From RGIG3135 sp964477115 (GTDB taxonomy: Bacteria; Actinomycetota; Coriobacteriia; Coriobacteriales; Eggerthellaceae): a DNA stretch of 11,702 nucleotides. A program made the translations under genes and the position numbers. The notes beneath the pieces were generated by a model, which saw only the letters and a list, made by a program, of their open reading frames with translations, was not told the origin of the DNA and searched no databases. This document shows, piece after piece, positions 1 to 5,674 of this stretch (position 1 is its first letter; every line of letters begins with the position of its first letter). The stretch is from NCBI GenBank assembly GCA_964477115.1, contig CAYZCY010000039.1, forward strand, positions 1 to 11,702, in the 5' to 3' direction.

Positions 1-54
1 CTGGCAGCCGTAGCAGCCTACGCACTTCTTGAGATCAATGAGAAAAGTCTTCAT
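1..54 (-). CDS. Ferredoxin-like [4Fe-4S] small subunit of the molybdenum enzyme (N-terminus only)
   Basis: Only the first 18 codons are inside the window; the gene continues past base 1. The visible protein is MKTFLIDLKKCVGCYGCQ. The C-x2-C-x2-C spacing (Cys11, Cys14, Cys17) is the start of a bacterial ferredoxin-type [4Fe-4S] motif, and a short beta strand just before it is typical of DmsB-like and transhydroxylase beta subunits. The ATG lies 5 bases after the stop of the large-subunit gene, and a good Shine-Dalgarno (GGAAGGA) sits inside the last codons of that gene, so the two are co-transcribed and probably translationally coupled. Inferred role: the electron-transfer partner of the Mo subunit. 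Total length, number of clusters and any membrane partner cannot be seen. Confidence 0.85.
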   Translation of the reverse strand, partial: MKTFLIDLKKCVGCYGCQ

Positions 55-59
55 TGTAG

Positions 60-2690
60 TTATCCTTCCACGACCCAGCCGGCGCGGCTCGAACCGGAGA
101 TGGGATCATACTCACGCTCGAAGTGCTCCGGATAGTCCTTCTTCCACTGCTCCATCTCGGCATCCTCGAGCTTAGCGACGTCGACCAGGTAGCCGGTGAC
201 GACGAAGCCGGGGCAATGCTTGGAGATGACGTTGCGCGGGCTGATGAGGTTGGTGCATCCACCGCGGTCGATATGCGGGCCGATGGGGTCGGGATGAGCA
301 CCCTTGTCCATCTTGACGGAGTTCGGCATAACGCGCTCGGAGATGTGAGCGGCGCCAAGAACGATACCCTCGTTGTTGAACACCTTGACGATGTCGCCTT
401 CAGCGATGCCGCGGGCCTCAGCCAGCTCGGGGCACATCCACACGGGCTCGTATGCGTAGCCGTCCTTGCCGATGATCTTGCAGGTCGGGATCTCGCGCAG
501 CCAGGTGATGTCGTCGTTCTGAACGTGGACGCGCCAACGACCGGGGCTCGTGTTCAGAAGCAGCGGATAAGTCTTGGCCTTCTCGCCGAACTGAGTCTCG
601 TCATGCAGGAAGCCCTCTTCCTCGGTGCCGCCGACGATCCACTTGGCGATGGACTGGCGCTCCTTGTCCTCCGGGAAGTGCTCGTCGAGCTCGGGGGCAT
701 AGAACTGGATCTTGCCAGTCGGGGTGGAAAGCGGATAGTTCTCGGGATCCTTGTAGAAGTTGTACTTGCCAGAGGGGATTTCCTTCCAGTCCTCGCGCAT
801 CGGCGGGATCCAGTACTGCTTCTCGGAGAAGTCCTCCCAGGAGATGAAGTTGGAAACCGGGGATGCAGCCCAGGAAGCGTACATCTCTTCCTCGACCGTC
901 AGGCCCTTGGTGAACATTTCCTTGATGCCGAAGCGCTCGGCCAGCTCGATGCAGATCTCGTAGTCAGACATGGACTCGCCGACGGTGTCGATGGCCTTGT
1001 CCTGGCAGCCGAAGCCCAGAAGCGAGCAGCCCTGGGAGAACGCAGCGACGTCCTTCTCCTCCAGGCAGGTGGAGATCGGAAGAATCAGGTCAGCGAAGAT
1101 GGTGTCGCACTGGAGCCACTGATGGTTGGACACGAAGGTCTGGATATCGGGGTTGCGATACATATCCTGCAGATAGAAGCCGCCGTTCCAGGAAGCCTGG
1201 TTGGAAGCCTTCTCGGACCAGATCATGTGGATCTTGGCGCCGTTGTTCTTCTCGTTGGGATAGTGACGCTCAACCCACTGGTCCTCAGCGGTTGCACCGG
1301 TGATGGTGGGGCCGCCGTACCAGGAAAGCTCGCCCTTGTCGATGGCGTGGGCGATCATGGTACGCGGAAGGGTGCTGATAGCGTCGGGGTTCTCGGTGAC
1401 CGTGGGGTCATAGGTGAGAGCATGGCCGAAGTAGTCATAGGTCATGTATCCGCCGAAGTCGCCAGTCGGGATGACCTGGTCAGCGACGTTGAAGGAGAAC
1501 AGGTGCAGCTGGTGCACGCCGGGCTTACCAATGCCCTGCATGCCGAGCTTGTAGTACTCGGTACGGCCGGGCTCATGGCTGTAAGGGCCACGAATGTGGG
1601 CGCCGCAGAAGTGACCCATGGTGGTCGGGCAGGAAGCCCACTTGCGGGCAACGGCCTTGATGGTCCACTCGGGCACGCCGCAGATCTCGGAAGCCCAGGC
1701 TGCGTCCTTGACGATGCCGTCTTCCTTGCCCATGACGTAGTCGATCATCTTCTCGATACCGACGGTGTGAGTCTCGACGTACTCCTTGTCGTAGAGACCC
1801 TCGGTGAGCCACAGATGGATCATGCCGTAGTCAAATGCGACGTCGGTGTTGGGAAGCAGCGGAACCCACGCGATGTTGTCGTGGATCATGGTGGTGTAGC
1901 TGCCGAAGGGGTCAATGGTGACCATGTCGATGCCCAGCTCCTGCCAGTACTTCATGAGGTAGCTCCAGTACTGAGTGGAGTAGTTCTGGGTGGTCTCAAG
2001 GTCGCCGGACTGCAGGACCAGAAGGCCGGTGTTCTCGGAGACGTCCTTGATGACGTTGCTGTAGTCCTCGGTCACAACCAGGCCGCCGTAAGCGCCCAGG
2101 CCCCAAACGTGCTTGGCACCCCAGTAGAAGCCCTCGACGGAGTCGGGGGTGCGGATCTCGCGGGTGTAACCGCCGAGCATGGTGAGCAGCATCATGTGGC
2201 AGCCGGATCCGTAGTGGATGGCCTTGGTTTCCTTGTGGCCGTTGTAGCCGATGCAGAGAACGGAAGTCGGGCCGTACTCGGCATGGATGCGACGGATCTC
2301 GCCCTCAAGAATGTCGAGAGCCTCGTCCCAAGAAATCCTCTTGAACTGAGACCTGCCGCGGTTCTGAGCATTGATCTTGTCCGGATCGCCGCCGGGCTCC
2401 CAGTCAACGCGCTTCAGCGGGTACAGAACGCGGTCCTTGGAGTAGACCTTCTTCTTGTACGCGAGCGCGTAGTACGGCGGGAATGCCCTCATGGGGCACT
2501 TGAGCGTCTTGCCGCGGGCCTCAAACTCCCACATCGAGGGAGCGAGCTCTTCCTCGGTGTAGCGCATGTCCCAGTGCAGAGGCCTGATGCGTACCGCCTT
2601 GCCGTCCTTGGAATCGACGACGACGGGGTCGCCGCCGGTGCCGCCGCAGGCGATAGGCCGTACGGTACTCTTATCGATCTTTCTTTCCAT
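60..2690 (-). CDS. Molybdopterin-dependent pyrogallol transhydroxylase / catechol dehydroxylase-like large subunit
   Basis: An 876-residue DMSO-reductase-family Mo-bisMGD enzyme. It has no twin-arginine leader and lacks the N-terminal Cys motif that binds a [4Fe-4S] cluster in DmsA or formate dehydrogenase; the N-terminus (STVRPIACGGTGGDPVV) goes straight into the fold. Both features, and the length, match the cytoplasmic pyrogallol transhydroxylase of Pelobacter (about 875 residues). From memory of that protein, shared blocks are PDS-x-EG-x2-WG near residue 182, YDKEYV near 300, VGESMSDYEI near 570, and DRGGC-x-N near 808. Asp183-Ser184 correspond to its Asp-Ser pair, in which Ser binds Mo; His152 and Tyr160 match two active-site residues. 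The residue after the Mo-Ser (Trp there) is Val185, and an active-site Arg aligns with Gly161, so the substrate may differ. The expected role is removal or transfer of an aromatic hydroxyl group, with electrons passing through the small subunit. Shine-Dalgarno GGAGGAG lies at 2695-2701. The exact substrate is unknown. Confidence 0.88.
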   Translation of the reverse strand: MERKIDKSTVRPIACGGTGGDPVVVDSKDGKAVRIRPLHWDMRYTEEELAPSMWEFEARGKTLKCPMRAFPPYYALAYKKKVYSKDRVLYPLKRVDWEPGGDPDKINAQNRGRSQFKRISWDEALDILEGEIRRIHAEYGPTSVLCIGYNGHKETKAIHYGSGCHMMLLTMLGGYTREIRTPDSVEGFYWGAKHVWGLGAYGGLVVTEDYSNVIKDVSENTGLLVLQSGDLETTQNYSTQYWSYLMKYWQELGIDMVTIDPFGSYTTMIHDNIAWVPLLPNTDVAFDYGMIHLWLTEGLYDKEYVETHTVGIEKMIDYVMGKEDGIVKDAAWASEICGVPEWTIKAVARKWASCPTTMGHFCGAHIRGPYSHEPGRTEYYKLGMQGIGKPGVHQLHLFSFNVADQVIPTGDFGGYMTYDYFGHALTYDPTVTENPDAISTLPRTMIAHAIDKGELSWYGGPTITGATAEDQWVERHYPNEKNNGAKIHMIWSEKASNQASWNGGFYLQDMYRNPDIQTFVSNHQWLQCDTIFADLILPISTCLEEKDVAAFSQGCSLLGFGCQDKAIDTVGESMSDYEICIELAERFGIKEMFTKGLTVEEEMYASWAASPVSNFISWEDFSEKQYWIPPMREDWKEIPSGKYNFYKDPENYPLSTPTGKIQFYAPELDEHFPEDKERQSIAKWIVGGTEEEGFLHDETQFGEKAKTYPLLLNTSPGRWRVHVQNDDITWLREIPTCKIIGKDGYAYEPVWMCPELAEARGIAEGDIVKVFNNEGIVLGAAHISERVMPNSVKMDKGAHPDPIGPHIDRGGCTNLISPRNVISKHCPGFVVTGYLVDVAKLEDAEMEQWKKDYPEHFEREYDPISGSSRAGWVVEG

Positions 2691-2694
2691 ACAA

Positions 2695-2701
2695 CTCCTC
2701 C
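2695..2701 (-). promoter_or_regulatory. Strong Shine-Dalgarno of the molybdenum enzyme gene
   Basis: On the minus strand the sequence reads GGAGGAG-TTGT-ATG, a near-ideal ribosome binding site 4 bases before the ATG at 2690. It fixes this start and suggests high expression. Confidence 0.8.
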
Positions 2702-2735
2702 TATCGGGTTGTCTCGGGCTTTTGCCCTACAAGGC

Positions 2736-2741
2736 ATTGTA
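2736..2741 (-). promoter_or_regulatory. Candidate -10 box for the molybdenum enzyme operon
   Basis: The minus strand reads TACAAT (5 of 6 match to TATAAT) about 46 bases before the ATG, after an AT-rich stretch. The hexamer 17 bases upstream (TAAAAG) is a poor -35, which would fit a promoter that needs an activator such as the divergent response regulator. A short GGGC-TTTT-GCCC inverted repeat (2716-2727) lies in the predicted leader. Confidence 0.45.
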
Positions 2742-2808
2742 AAAATTACTCCCTCGGCCTTTTAGCCACCCAGGGCCCCACCTGTAGTACCAAAAGCCCC
2801 CTTTTTTT

Positions 2809-2867
2809 GGTAACGTAAGCAACACTTGCAAGTGTCAAACGGACCCGTTTAGGTAACGTGAGTTACC
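2809..2867. promoter_or_regulatory. Operator-like array: GGTAACGTRAG repeat plus three abutting inverted repeats
   Basis: Three inverted repeats are separated by single bases. ACACTTGCAAGTGT (2822-2835) is a perfect 14-bp palindrome. AAACGG-AC-CCGTTT (2837-2850) and GGTAAC-GTGA-GTTACC (2852-2867) have perfect 6-bp arms. The element GGTAACGTRAG occurs at 2809-2819 and again at 2852-2862, 43 bp apart (about four helical turns, so the same DNA face). The array lies almost midway between the two proposed promoters: its nearest edge is about 90 bp from the predicted start site on either side. That position suits upstream activator sites of a LuxR/NarL-type regulator. The repeats are seen directly; binding by the neighbouring regulator is inference. 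Confidence 0.6.
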
Positions 2868-2881
2868 AATTCCAGGTATCG

Positions 2882-2893
2882 GAAGGCCCCTTC
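2882..2893. repeat. Short inverted repeat GAAGG-CC-CCTTC
   Basis: Perfect 5-bp arms around a 2-base centre, 15 bases beyond the triple-palindrome array and about 50 bases before the kinase -10 box. It could be a further regulator site or chance; the arms are short. Confidence 0.3.
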
Positions 2894-2940
2894 GGCAGTT
2901 TCCTCAGATCATCGCGGCGGTACACCTAGCATCAAAACCG

Positions 2941-2946
2941 TATAAT
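2941..2946 (+). promoter_or_regulatory. -10 box (TATAAT) for the kinase-regulator operon
   Basis: A perfect TATAAT in an AT-rich patch, 78 bases before the preferred kinase start at 3025. No TTGACA-like hexamer lies 16-18 bases upstream (CGGTAC is found), so regulated or weak basal activity is likely. Predicted transcription start is near 2953, giving a leader of about 70 bases. Confidence 0.55.
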
Positions 2947-2964
2947 CAAATAAACGCTTCTCGG

Positions 2965-3021
2965 TTCCTCCTGATCAAAGGCTCATCACTCGCCTTTGAT
3001 CAGTAGATGGGGGGGGAGGAA
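2965..3021 (+). promoter_or_regulatory. Kinase leader hairpin with possible Shine-Dalgarno masking
   Basis: CTGATCAAAGGC (2971-2982) and GCCTTTGATCAG (2992-3003) form a perfect 12-bp stem with a 9-base loop, just upstream of the kinase Shine-Dalgarno. No T-run follows on either strand, so it is not an ordinary terminator. The bases before the stem, TTCCTCC (2965-2971), are an exact complement of GGAGGAA (3015-3021), the core of the ribosome binding site. Stem formation would bring the two together; base 2971 is shared by both pairings, so one pair must give way. It could control translation, or act at the DNA level as a protein site. Confidence 0.5.
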
Positions 3022-3024
3022 ATC

Positions 3025-4269
3025 ATGAAGGACGGCGTTTCTGTCACCGAACAACAGGGGGCTTTGTTTGATGTGCCCTCTGGGGATTTATGCGCTCTAC
3101 ACTCATCCGACTCGGGCTCAATTTGGCGCACTCGCATCAAGCAGATCAGAAACTTCCAAGACAGCGTTATGCCTTTTGCGGACGTAAACCTCATCTGCGA
3201 AAAGGCTACGCTGCAGCTCTGCGAAATGCTCAGCTGCGATGAAGCCCACCTCTACCTGCTCAACACCCTAGGCGATTCCTTCATCGTGCAGGCTGGCTAC
3301 TGCCGAAGCGACGAAGACGAGGGTTACGTCGAAGATACCGATCTCCCTTCGTTTTCTTTTGAAACAGGCCGCATGAGGCATTTGGCGGGAGAGCTTAGAC
3401 CTATCGTTCAGGACATGCGTAAACCCCACCCCTGCGACCTTCCTCCCGAGGGGCAGGTTAAGCGAGGCGTTTGCAGCGTTGTCACGATACCGATTGCCAC
3501 GGATAACGAAGCACACGGCTTCTTTTCCGTTTCATACCGAACGCCACAAGACTGGAGTGAAGGAGACCTCGAATATCTCCTTGAAATCGGTTATGTGCTG
3601 GGAGGACTCATCAAGCAGGGGCGGTACGTGAAAAACACCATCGAGCTGGAAACCTTGCTCGAAAGAAAGCGCTTGGGCGAAGAGATTCACGACAATCTCT
3701 CGCAGCTGCTAAGCCTGCTTGTCATAAGAGCCGATGCTGCGCGCACCTCACTTTCAGAGGGATACATCGACGCCCTCCCCCGTCAGCTGGAAAAGCTCTC
3801 TTCCATCAGCCAGGAAGCCTTTTCTGTCTTGAGGGAGGAAATCCTCTATCTCAAGACCCCCATTGACGACGACTTCGCCCTAGTAAAAAGAATCGCCCTG
3901 CACCTGGATCGCTTCTCGGAAGCCTGGGGGATGCCGGTAAGCTTTGTGAACAAGCTCCCAACATGCAAGGTGCTCATTTCCGCGCAGGCGGAGTTACAGC
4001 TTACGCGTATCCTGCATGAAGCCCTTGTCAACACGGCTCGGCACGCCCATGCGAAATCGGTCACCGTCCTTCTTTCGTGTGATGAGAGCAGGATTACCAT
4101 GGTTATCAAAGATGACGGCTGCGGTTTTGATGTGGACAAGGTTTCGAATCAGAGCATGGGGCTTCGCATCATGACCGAACGCGCCAATTCCCTTTACGGA
4201 AAGCTGAGCGTAGAATCGACGAAGGGGCACGGCACAACCATAATCGCAACGGCACCCCTGTTACTGTAA
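3025..4269 (+). CDS. Soluble GAF-domain sensor histidine kinase (NarL-type, HisKA_3 family)
   Basis: A 414-residue kinase when started at 3025. This start has a strong GGAGGA ribosome binding site 4 bases upstream; an in-frame ATG at 3007 would have none. There is no signal peptide or membrane helix, so sensing is cytoplasmic. Residues about 45-195 look like a GAF domain. The HisKA_3 dimerisation helix carries GEEIHDNLSQ with the phospho-accepting His222. The HATPase domain shows the N box HEALVNTARHA (Asn336), the G1 box DDGCGF (363-368), SMGLR (377-381) and GHGT (401-404), so it appears catalytically complete. The sensor region has several cysteines (58, 66, 71, 93, 137, 150) that could serve redox or metal sensing, but no known motif is clear. 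The response regulator follows after 10 bases. Its divergent position beside the molybdenum enzyme suggests it senses that enzyme's aromatic substrate or a redox signal (inference). Confidence 0.9.
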   Translation: MKDGVSVTEQQGALFDVPSGDLCALHSSDSGSIWRTRIKQIRNFQDSVMPFADVNLICEKATLQLCEMLSCDEAHLYLLNTLGDSFIVQAGYCRSDEDEGYVEDTDLPSFSFETGRMRHLAGELRPIVQDMRKPHPCDLPPEGQVKRGVCSVVTIPIATDNEAHGFFSVSYRTPQDWSEGDLEYLLEIGYVLGGLIKQGRYVKNTIELETLLERKRLGEEIHDNLSQLLSLLVIRADAARTSLSEGYIDALPRQLEKLSSISQEAFSVLREEILYLKTPIDDDFALVKRIALHLDRFSEAWGMPVSFVNKLPTCKVLISAQAELQLTRILHEALVNTARHAHAKSVTVLLSCDESRITMVIKDDGCGFDVDKVSNQSMGLRIMTERANSLYGKLSVESTKGHGTTIIATAPLLL

Positions 4270-4279
4270 GGAGAGATGC

Positions 4280-4948
4280 ATGAGTACGCAAGCCGCATCC
4301 ATGCTGATCGTCGACGACCACGAACTGTACTGCGAGGGCCTAGTTGAGATCATAAGTCGATGGCCGGAATTTAACATCGTTGGATCCGCAAACAACGGAC
4401 CCGCAGCAGAGCTTCTGTGCGACGAACACAAACCCGATCTCGTACTCATGGACGTGCAAATGCCCGGGCAGGACGGCATAACCACCGCGGCCAACATCAA
4501 GCACAAGCATCCCAATACGGTTGTGGTGATGCTGACCGTCTCCAGTGAAAAGCATCATCTGATCGAATCCCTGCAAAGCGGGGCATCTGGCTATATGCCG
4601 AAAAACGTAACGGGGCAGCGCCTGAGAGATTGCATGCGCTGCGCGCTTCACGGAGAGATAGTGATCTCCGGGCGTGATGCCGAAATAGTCTTCAGCTTAA
4701 TCAGGGACGATTCAAGCGAAGGAGCCAACAATCCACGTTCCGCTCAGGTGATCAGCGGTCTGTCCGAGCGGGACCTGCAGATATTGCAGCTGGTGGCTCA
4801 AGGATGTTCAAACGAAGAGATCAGTGAGGCGCTATTTATCAGCATAGGAATGGTGAAAAAGTACATTGCTTCGCTCATGCAGCGTTTGCAAGTTGACAAC
4901 CGCGTCAAGCTGGCGGTATTCGCACTTAAAGCAGGTCTGGCCAAGTAG
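4280..4948 (+). CDS. NarL/FixJ-type response regulator (receiver + LuxR HTH)
   Basis: A 222-residue two-domain regulator. The receiver domain (about 6-125) has the acidic pair Asp12-Asp13, phospho-acceptor Asp58 in LVLMDVQMPG, Thr86 and Lys108, all the standard switch residues. The C-terminal LuxR helix-turn-helix spans about 160-217 (LSERDLQILQLVAQGCSNEEI). Its recognition-helix region reads ISIGMVKKYIASLMQRL, where most relatives have a Thr-Val-Lys-x-His pattern; Met and Tyr here are unusual and may mark a changed DNA target. The gene follows the kinase by 10 bases with AAGGAGAG as its ribosome binding site, so the two form a classical two-component operon. Likely targets are the inverted repeats at 2822-2867 and hence the divergent molybdenum enzyme (inference). 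Confidence 0.93.
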   Translation: MSTQAASMLIVDDHELYCEGLVEIISRWPEFNIVGSANNGPAAELLCDEHKPDLVLMDVQMPGQDGITTAANIKHKHPNTVVVMLTVSSEKHHLIESLQSGASGYMPKNVTGQRLRDCMRCALHGEIVISGRDAEIVFSLIRDDSSEGANNPRSAQVISGLSERDLQILQLVAQGCSNEEISEALFISIGMVKKYIASLMQRLQVDNRVKLAVFALKAGLAK

Positions 4949-5028
4949 AAAGCCTAGCCGTACGTTCTGGGAATATCAGGCGACATGACCCAGATTAGGC
5001 CGCAACATTCAGGTACCGAGTCCAGGCG

Positions 5029-5055
5029 GGTGCTAAAGCACCTTCCCATTTAGCA
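5029..5055 (+). terminator. Candidate terminator after the response regulator
   Basis: Two overlapping hairpins can form in the space between the converging response-regulator and mntP genes: GGTGC-TAAA-GCACC (5029-5042 region) and TGCTAAA-11 bases-TTTAGCA (5031-5055). The second is followed on the plus strand by a T-rich run (GCGTTCTTATCCTTTT). The tail is imperfect, so this is a weak call. Nothing else is seen in 4949-5069. Confidence 0.35.
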
Positions 5056-5069
5056 GCGTTCTTATCCTT

Positions 5070-5651
5070 TTATGCAAACAGGTGCTCTACGAGAATCTTC
5101 GCACCGATAAGGATAAGCACAACACCGCCTGCGATGGTTGCCGGTTTTTCAAACCTCGAGCCAAACTGATTGCCGATGGCAACGCCTGCAAAGGACAGGA
5201 CGAAGGTTGTGACGCCGATGATCAATATGGCAAGCCAGATGTTCACGCCAAAGAACGCAAAGGTAATGCCCACAGCCAGCGCATCGATACTCGTGGCAAC
5301 GGCAAGCATCACGAGTTCTTTAATGTCAAGCCTCGGTTCATCTTCACCACATCCACATGCCTCATCGCAGCCACCTTCACCCTTGAATGCATCGATAAGC
5401 ATCTTGCCTCCAATAAAGGCAAGCAGGCCAAAGGCAATCCAGTGATCAATCGGCGTAATAAAAGAAGCGAACTGGGTTCCCAAAGCCCAGCCAAGCAGCG
5501 GCATTAAGGCCTGGAAGCCGCCGAAGAACAGCGCAATGATTAAGGTATGGCGCCAATTGATCTTCTTCATGCCAAGGCCTTTGCATACTGCCACGGCAAA
5601 AGCATCCATAGACAAGCCAACGCCAATAAGGAAGGTCTCTAAAAAGCCCAT
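5070..5651 (-). CDS. mntP: Manganese efflux pump MntP
   Basis: A 193-residue membrane protein of the MntP (YebN) family, which exports Mn(II) from the cytoplasm; length is normal. Two homologous halves are visible: the SMDAFAVAVCKG motif in helix 1 (Asp16) and its counterpart SIDALAVGITFAF (Asp123), each carrying the conserved Asp expected to line the metal path. About six hydrophobic helices can be traced. The loop between the halves holds CDEACGCGEDE (Cys95, Cys99, Cys101 with four acidic residues), a possible metal-binding patch. It is the last gene of a minus-strand cluster, 23 bases after the glycosylase stop, with only a weak ribosome binding site (GAG-rich). No yybP-ykoY manganese riboswitch fits in that 23-base gap, so manganese control, if any, must act on an upstream promoter. 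Confidence 0.93.
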   Translation of the reverse strand: MGFLETFLIGVGLSMDAFAVAVCKGLGMKKINWRHTLIIALFFGGFQALMPLLGWALGTQFASFITPIDHWIAFGLLAFIGGKMLIDAFKGEGGCDEACGCGEDEPRLDIKELVMLAVATSIDALAVGITFAFFGVNIWLAILIIGVTTFVLSFAGVAIGNQFGSRFEKPATIAGGVVLILIGAKILVEHLFA

Positions 5652-5674
5652 GCTCTCATCTCACTTTGGTGCAA

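Noticed and set aside
123..2765. An 880-codon open frame on the plus strand, antisense to the molybdenum enzyme
   Set aside because: It covers nearly the whole enzyme gene, is rich in Val, Leu, Asp, Gly and His without domain motifs, and arises from the third-base bias of the real gene. The minus-strand product has clear family motifs, a ribosome binding site and a following partner gene.
2972..3002. FNR-like sites (TTGAT / ATCAA) in the kinase leader
   Set aside because: The half-sites face the wrong way (ATCAA first, TTGAT second, with a wide gap), and they are simply the arms of the 12-bp inverted repeat.
5652..5674. A manganese riboswitch (yybP-ykoY) ahead of mntP
   Set aside because: Only 23 bases separate mntP from the upstream stop codon, too short for that aptamer, and no matching motif is present.
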